DNA from: Arthrobacter sp. 18067
GTDB taxonomy: Bacteria > Actinomycetota > Actinomycetes > Actinomycetales > Micrococcaceae
NCBI RefSeq assembly: GCF_902706295.1
Contig: NZ_CACSJJ010000020.1
Location: 60,113-124,112 of the forward strand
Direction of reading: 5' to 3'
DNA: 64,000 nucleotides
Position 1 is the stretch's first letter. Every line of letters begins with the position of its first letter. Position numbers and translations under genes: made by a program. Under the pieces are notes generated by a model, which was not told where the DNA came from, searched no databases, and saw only the letters and a list, made by a program, of their open reading frames with translations. Shown one piece after another: positions 59,753 to 64,000 of this stretch.

Positions 59753-60988
59753 ATGACGGAACCAAAACCCCTACGGGTTGGCATGGTGGGCTACGCGTTC
59801 ATGGGCGCGGCGCACTCCCACGCCTGGCGGACGGCGCCGCGCTTCTTCGACCTGCCCCTCATCCCGGAACTCACGGCAGTGGCCGGCAGGAATGCGGAAG
59901 GTGTGCGGGCGGCAGCCAGCAAGTACGGCTGGGCCTCCGTAGAGACCGATTGGCGCCGGTTGATCGAGCGGGACGACATCGACCTCATCGACATCTGCAC
60001 CCCGGGTAATACCCACGCCGAGATCGCCATCGCCGCCCTCGAGGCCGGCAAGCATGTCCTGTGCGAAAAGCCCTTGGCCAACTCTGTGGAGGAAGCGGAG
60101 AAAATGACAGCTGTGGCGCAGGCTGCAGCCGAGCGCGGGGTCCTTTCCATGTGCGGTTTCAGCTACCGCCGGACACCTGCGCTGGCCCTTGCCAAGCGGA
60201 TGGTGGACGACGGACGTTTGGGCGACATCAGGCACGTCCGCGCCCAGTACTTGCAGGACTGGCTCAGCGACGCCGACGCGCCGCTGACCTGGAGGTTGGA
60301 CAAGTCCAAGTCCGGGTCCGGTTCGCTGGGAGACATCGGGGCACACAGCATCGACGCCGCTCAATGGATCACCGGCCTCAACATCACTGGTGTCTCGGCC
60401 CTGCTGGAGACCTTCGTGAAGGAACGCCCTGTGGGCGGCGACTTTGTGGGTCTCGGCGGCCATGGTGGCGCCGAAGGACCTCGCGGTCCCGTGACCGTCG
60501 ACGACGCAGCGCTGTTCACCGCCCGTTTTGAGGCCAGGCACGACGACGGCGCTGACGCCGGCTCAGGGTCCGGGGCTCCTTCCGGCCCCATCGGCATCTT
60601 CGAAGCCACACGTTTTGCGCTTGGACGCAAGAACGCCATGCGCCTGGAACTCAATGGCACCAGGGGATCCATCGCCTTCGATTTCGAGGACATGAACTCC
60701 CTCCAGTTCTACGATTCGGCCTTGGAACCTGACGCCGGGTTCCGGAAGATCATGGTCACCGAGCCATCCCATCCCTACACCGCCAACTGGTGGCCCACCG
60801 GGCACGGCCTTGGCTATGAACACGGCTTCACGCATCAGGTGGTGGACCTCGTGAATGCCATCGGCGCAGGCGAGCAGCCCTCGCCGTCGTTCGCTGATGC
60901 TTTGCAGGTGCAGAAGGTACTGGCCGCCGTCGAGGCGAGCGCAGACAACTCAAGCCGCTGGCAGAACGTCGACAAGGAGCCATCATGA
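59753..60988 (+). CDS. Gfo/Idh/MocA-family oxidoreductase (first copy)
   Basis: 411 residues. Rossmann start RVGMVGYAFMGAAHSHAWRT; catalytic lysine in VLCEKPLANSVEEAEKM; family block GSLGDIGAHSIDAAQWITGL near 190. The C-terminal domain has a low-complexity insert (DDGADAGSGSGAPSGP near 265-280) that is not usual. Family members oxidise or reduce sugar hydroxyl/keto groups with NAD(P). AAAGG precedes the ATG; the stop overlaps the TIM-barrel ATG (ATGA). Confidence 0.93.
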   Translation: MTEPKPLRVGMVGYAFMGAAHSHAWRTAPRFFDLPLIPELTAVAGRNAEGVRAAASKYGWASVETDWRRLIERDDIDLIDICTPGNTHAEIAIAALEAGKHVLCEKPLANSVEEAEKMTAVAQAAAERGVLSMCGFSYRRTPALALAKRMVDDGRLGDIRHVRAQYLQDWLSDADAPLTWRLDKSKSGSGSLGDIGAHSIDAAQWITGLNITGVSALLETFVKERPVGGDFVGLGGHGGAEGPRGPVTVDDAALFTARFEARHDDGADAGSGSGAPSGPIGIFEATRFALGRKNAMRLELNGTRGSIAFDFEDMNSLQFYDSALEPDAGFRKIMVTEPSHPYTANWWPTGHGLGYEHGFTHQVVDLVNAIGAGEQPSPSFADALQVQKVLAAVEASADNSSRWQNVDKEPS

Positions 60989-61989
60989 ACCGACCCATCA
61001 CCCTCTTCACCGGACAGTGGGCCGACTTGCCTTTCGAGGAAGTGGCACGGCTCGCCGGAGAGTGGGGTTTCGACGGTTTGGAGATCGCCTGTTGGGGCGA
61101 CCATCTGGATCCGCAGCGCATCGTAGAAGACGACGCCTATTTGCAGGCCAAGCTGGATGTCCTGGACAAGCATCACCTCAGCGTCCACGCCATCGCCAAC
61201 CATCTCACCGGACAGGCGGTGTGCGATGACCCCATCGATGAGCGGCACAGGGACATCCTTGCGCCGGAAGTGTGGGGCGACGGCGAACCGGAAGGCGTTA
61301 GGCAGCGGGCCGCCGAAGCAATGAAGACCACGGCCCGCGCGGCCGCCAGGCTTGGGGTCAAGACCGTCACAGGCTTCACGGGATCCTCCATCTGGAAATG
61401 CGTGGCGATGTTCCCGCCGGCCTCGGACGCCATGATCGAGCGCGGGTACCAGGACTTCGCGGACCGATGGAATCCCATCATGGACGTTTTCGACGAAGTG
61501 GGGGTCCGTTTCGCGCTCGAAGTCCACCCCTCAGAAATTGCTTACGACTACTGGACTGCCAAGCGCACTCTGGACGTGATCGGCCACCGGGAAGGCTTCG
61601 GCCTGAACTTCGATCCCTCCCATTTCATCTGGCAGGACCTGGACCCGGTGATGTTCCTCCAGGACTTTGCGGACAAGATCTTCCATGTCCATGTGAAGGA
61701 ATCGGTCCGGCAGCTCAATGGGCGCAACGGCCGGCTCGGCTCCCACCTGCCGTGGGCTGACCCGCGGCGCGGTTGGGACTTCGTCACAGCCGGCCACGGC
61801 GACGTGAACTGGGAGCCGATCTTCCGCACGCTGAACGCTATCGGCTACGAAGGACCTACCAGCATCGAATGGGAGGACGCCGGCATGGACCGGCTGGTCG
61901 GCGCCCCCCAAGCGCTGGCCATGGTTCGTGGCCTGGCCGCCATACGACCTCCGGCTGCCGCATTCGATGCTGCTTTTGCAACGCGCTGA
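60985..61989 (+). CDS. Sugar phosphate isomerase/epimerase-like TIM-barrel protein
   Basis: 334 residues, AP-endonuclease-2/xylose-isomerase-like barrel. Metal ligands can be placed in FALEVHPSEIAYDYW, NFDPSHFIWQ, FHVHVKE and TSIEWEDAGMD. Members act as keto-sugar isomerases, epimerases or, in C-glycoside and 3-keto-glycoside pathways, as lyases. Coupled to the first oxidoreductase by a four-base overlap, which suggests that it uses that enzyme's product. Confidence 0.92.
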   Translation: MNRPITLFTGQWADLPFEEVARLAGEWGFDGLEIACWGDHLDPQRIVEDDAYLQAKLDVLDKHHLSVHAIANHLTGQAVCDDPIDERHRDILAPEVWGDGEPEGVRQRAAEAMKTTARAAARLGVKTVTGFTGSSIWKCVAMFPPASDAMIERGYQDFADRWNPIMDVFDEVGVRFALEVHPSEIAYDYWTAKRTLDVIGHREGFGLNFDPSHFIWQDLDPVMFLQDFADKIFHVHVKESVRQLNGRNGRLGSHLPWADPRRGWDFVTAGHGDVNWEPIFRTLNAIGYEGPTSIEWEDAGMDRLVGAPQALAMVRGLAAIRPPAAAFDAAFATR

Positions 61990-62038
61990 CCGCAACAAAC
62001 CCTGGCTCACTGAGATACGCCCCGAAACGAAGGAAACC

Positions 62039-62740
62039 ATGACAAGCAACAACAAGACAGCGCTGGTGGTCCGCGGCGGATGGGACGGACACCAGCCGGT
62101 GGAAGCAACCGAGCTGTTCATTCCCTACCTGAAGGACAACGGCTACGACGTCCGGGTGGAGGAATCCCCCAAGATTTACGCGGACCCCGACTACATGGCC
62201 GGCGTCGACCTGATCGTGCAGTGCATGACCATGACCACCATCGAGAAGGACGAATTCGAAGGTCTCCGCTCCGCCGTCGAGAACGGCACCGGGCTTGCCG
62301 GCTGGCACGGTGGCATTGCTGACTCCTACCGCAACAACTCCGACTACTTGCACCTGATCGGTGGCCAGTTTGCCTGCCACCCGGGCAAGCACGCTGACCA
62401 GCGGATCGGCGAGCAATCCGACAACTACGTCCCGTATACCGTGAACATGCTGCCTGCTGCCGCCGGGCATCCCATCACCCAGGGAATCGGCGATTTCGAT
62501 CTCGTCACGGAGCAGTACTGGGTCCTCAGCGATGATTACATCGACGTTTTGGCGACCACCACCCAGAAGGTCCGCGAATGGGACCCGTGGAACCGTGAAG
62601 TGACATCCCCGGCCATCTGGACCCGTCAGTGGGGCAAGGGCAGGATCTTTGTCAGCACTCCGGGTCACCGCGTGGAAATCCTCCAGGACAGCAACGTCCG
62701 CACCATCATCGAAAGGGGCATGCTGTGGGCATCCCGATAA
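62039..62740 (+). CDS. ThuA-domain protein
   Basis: 233 residues from MTSNNKTALVVRGGWDGHQP; GAAGGAAA precedes the ATG. It is a class I glutamine amidotransferase-like fold as in ThuA (trehalose utilisation): MAGVDLIVQCMTMTTIEKDE, GLAGWHGGIADSYRN, LIGGQFACHPGKHAD and PAIWTRQWGKGRIFVSTPGH. In rhizobia ThuA works with the oxidoreductase ThuB on trehalose-type disaccharides through 3-keto intermediates. The frame starting at 61928 overlaps the upstream gene and is not used. Confidence 0.92.
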   Translation: MTSNNKTALVVRGGWDGHQPVEATELFIPYLKDNGYDVRVEESPKIYADPDYMAGVDLIVQCMTMTTIEKDEFEGLRSAVENGTGLAGWHGGIADSYRNNSDYLHLIGGQFACHPGKHADQRIGEQSDNYVPYTVNMLPAAAGHPITQGIGDFDLVTEQYWVLSDDYIDVLATTTQKVREWDPWNREVTSPAIWTRQWGKGRIFVSTPGHRVEILQDSNVRTIIERGMLWASR

Positions 62741-63828
62741 ACGTAGGAGTCATCGGCTGCGGCGCCATCATCGCCCAGTACCTGACCAACTTCCGTCGGC
62801 TGGATTCCATCAACCTGGTGGCCGTTGCTGACCTCGATCCCGCCCGCGCCCAGGCCGTTGCCGACTCGTATGACGGCGTCCGGGCACTTACCGTGGACCA
62901 GCTCCTGGCAGCGGACGACGTTGAGCTGGTCCTGAACCTGACCATCCCCGCGGCACACGCGGACATCGCGCTCAAGGCAATAGCCGCAGGTAAGTCGGTC
63001 TACGGTGAAAAGCCGCTGGCTGCCACCACCGGGGAGGCCCGCGAAGTACTCGACGCTGCGGCCGCAGCAGGTGTGGTGGTTGGCTGCGCACCTGACACGG
63101 TGCTGGGTACAGGTATCCAGACCGCCCGGAAAGCGATCGACGACGGACTGATCGGTGCACCGGTCTCGGCAACGGCCACGATGGCAACTCCAGGTCATGA
63201 ACGCTGGCACCCCAACCCCGACTTTTACTACCAACCTGGCGGCGGACCCCTTTTGGACATGGGGCCGTACTACGTTTCGGCACTGGTCACGTTGCTGGGC
63301 CCTGTGGTCTCGGTGGTGGGCGCGGCGAGCCACACGCGCAGCGAACGCACCATCGGGTCCGGCCCGCGAGAGGGCCAAAAAGTTCCGGTGGATATCGACT
63401 CGCACGTCACCGGTGTCCTGGTCCACGCGTCCGGAGCCCTGTCCACGCTGTTCATGAGCTTCGACGCCGTGAAAACCAAGAGCCCCAACATCGAGGTCCA
63501 CGGGCAGACCGGTTCGTTGATCGTCCCGGACCCCAACCACTTCGACGGGGACGTCCAACTCTTCGCGCTCGGCGCCGAAGAGTGGGAGACACTCCCAGTC
63601 TCCGCTGGCTATGTGGACTCGGGCCGGGGCTTCGGAATCGCCGATCTGGCAGCTACACCCGCCGGACAGGAACCACGCGCCGGCGGCCAGCTCGCGTTCC
63701 ACGCACTGGAGGTCATGGAGTCGGTGCTGGACTCGGCCAAGACAGGACAGTCGGTAGCCATCAAGAGCACGGTCGCACGGCCCGCCTCGGTGGAATTGGC
63801 TGAACTCTCGACGGGGGTACGCGCCTAG
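62725..63828 (+). CDS. Gfo/Idh/MocA-family oxidoreductase (second copy, ThuB-like position)
   Basis: 367 residues from a GTG behind AAAGGGG (VGIPINVGVIGCGAII). Rossmann loop GVIGCGAIIAQY, catalytic lysine in SVYGEKPLAATTGEAREV and the block GGGPLLDMGPYYVSALVTLL. It overlaps the ThuA gene by 16 bases, so ThuA and this enzyme are translationally linked, as thuA and thuB are in rhizobia. Last gene of the operon; a presumed insertion sequence follows. Confidence 0.92.
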   Translation: MGIPINVGVIGCGAIIAQYLTNFRRLDSINLVAVADLDPARAQAVADSYDGVRALTVDQLLAADDVELVLNLTIPAAHADIALKAIAAGKSVYGEKPLAATTGEAREVLDAAAAAGVVVGCAPDTVLGTGIQTARKAIDDGLIGAPVSATATMATPGHERWHPNPDFYYQPGGGPLLDMGPYYVSALVTLLGPVVSVVGAASHTRSERTIGSGPREGQKVPVDIDSHVTGVLVHASGALSTLFMSFDAVKTKSPNIEVHGQTGSLIVPDPNHFDGDVQLFALGAEEWETLPVSAGYVDSGRGFGIADLAATPAGQEPRAGGQLAFHALEVMESVLDSAKTGQSVAIKSTVARPASVELAELSTGVRA

Positions 63829-63849
63829 CTGTTCATACCCGTGCCGAGA

Positions 63850-63908
63850 TGGCAGTTAATGCCCATGTTTCGGGGCAAAGTCATAGGGTCGTTGCAACGC
63901 TCTGATTG
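63850..63908 (+). mobile_element. Probable left end of an insertion sequence
   Basis: Non-coding stretch between the operon and the transposase-like start, containing GGGTCGTTGCAACGCTC; a CAAC/GTTG-rich end like this is seen in IS30-type elements. The exact border and any target duplication cannot be set because the right end lies outside the window. Confidence 0.35.
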
Positions 63909-64000
63909 ATGGAGCGTTTCATGGTCAAGTTGTTTCCTTCGGGTGCGCGTGCCGAGTTTGTTGATTTGGTGTGTGCGGGGGTCTCGGTTCTTGAGGCTTC
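63909..64000 (+). CDS. Transposase-like protein, N-terminus only (IS30-like)
   Basis: Open to the window edge; about 30 codons are visible (start MERFMVKLFPSGARAEFVDL, then VCAGVSVLEA). An alternative ATG lies four codons later. The pattern of a basic start followed by FVDLVCAGVSVLEA resembles the N-terminal helix-turn-helix entry of IS30-family transposases. Too little is present for certainty. Confidence 0.45.
   Translation, partial: MERFMVKLFPSGARAEFVDLVCAGVSVLEA

Overview
The window is about 64 kb of GC-rich chromosome (roughly 63-65% GC by eye) from an actinobacterium of the Micrococcaceae, most likely Arthrobacter or Paenarthrobacter. The evidence is the gene order and protein character. 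The runs are miaB-recX-recA-DUF3046, clgR-cinA-pgsA-ftsK-rnj-dapA, rpsO-pnp-M16 peptidase, rimP-nusA-ylxR-infB-rbfA-truB and dxr-rseP-ispG-GNAT-proS. IF2 carries a long Gly/Pro/Ala-rich N-terminus. Many genes start directly behind a TANNNT -10 box, as expected for leaderless actinobacterial transcripts. Most of the window is core genome with conserved synteny. No rRNA, tRNA or CRISPR array was seen.

Layout. 1-5 kb: DNA repair block (miaB partial, recX, recA with two DNA-damage control elements, DUF3046), a MarR regulator and clgR. 4.7-16.4 kb: cinA C-terminal amidase, pgsA, ftsK, RNase J and dapA. These are followed by a nitrilase-family gene, a short DUF222-like gene under a near-perfect LexA box, an SGNH hydrolase, an acyltransferase-like membrane protein, a small membrane/TPR-like protein and dapB. 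16.4-24.4 kb: a molybdenum cofactor island (moaE, mog/moaB, moaC, moeA; divergent moaA-moaD) that encloses a translationally coupled two-component system and a membrane-anchored sulfite-oxidase-family molybdoenzyme. 24.4-40 kb: DUF1579 protein, M16 peptidase, pnp, rpsO, ribF, two small membrane proteins, truB, an aminotransferase, a deaminase and the rbfA-infB-ylxR-nusA-rimP translation/transcription operon. 40-53.7 kb: DUF4439 and VIT proteins, an APH-like kinase, aspartate dehydrogenase, a TauE/SafE exporter, proS, an ABC-2 exporter with TetR regulator, GNAT, ispG, a YciI-like protein, rseP and dxr.

53.8-64 kb is the accessory part. It holds a lipase-maturation-factor-like membrane protein and a LacI-controlled carbohydrate operon. 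The operon encodes a lipoprotein substrate-binding protein, two permeases, Gfo/Idh/MocA oxidoreductase, TIM-barrel isomerase/epimerase, ThuA-domain protein and a second Gfo/Idh/MocA oxidoreductase. Identical 12-bp palindromes lie on both sides of the LacI/operon intergenic region. The gene content fits an oxidise-then-process (3-keto sugar type) route for an imported glycoside or polyol. The window ends in the beginning of what looks like an insertion-sequence transposase.

The less ordinary items are the LexA-controlled DUF222-like gene at 12.4-12.8 kb and the unannotated 37-codon gene with its own promoter at 46.3 kb beside a large inverted repeat. Also notable are the duplicated promoter element at 13.86 kb, the two-component/molybdoenzyme operon and the ThuA/Gfo-Idh-MocA sugar operon. 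Start codons were moved from the longest reading frame wherever a ribosome binding site, a stop-start overlap or a -10 box argued for it; these choices are stated per gene.
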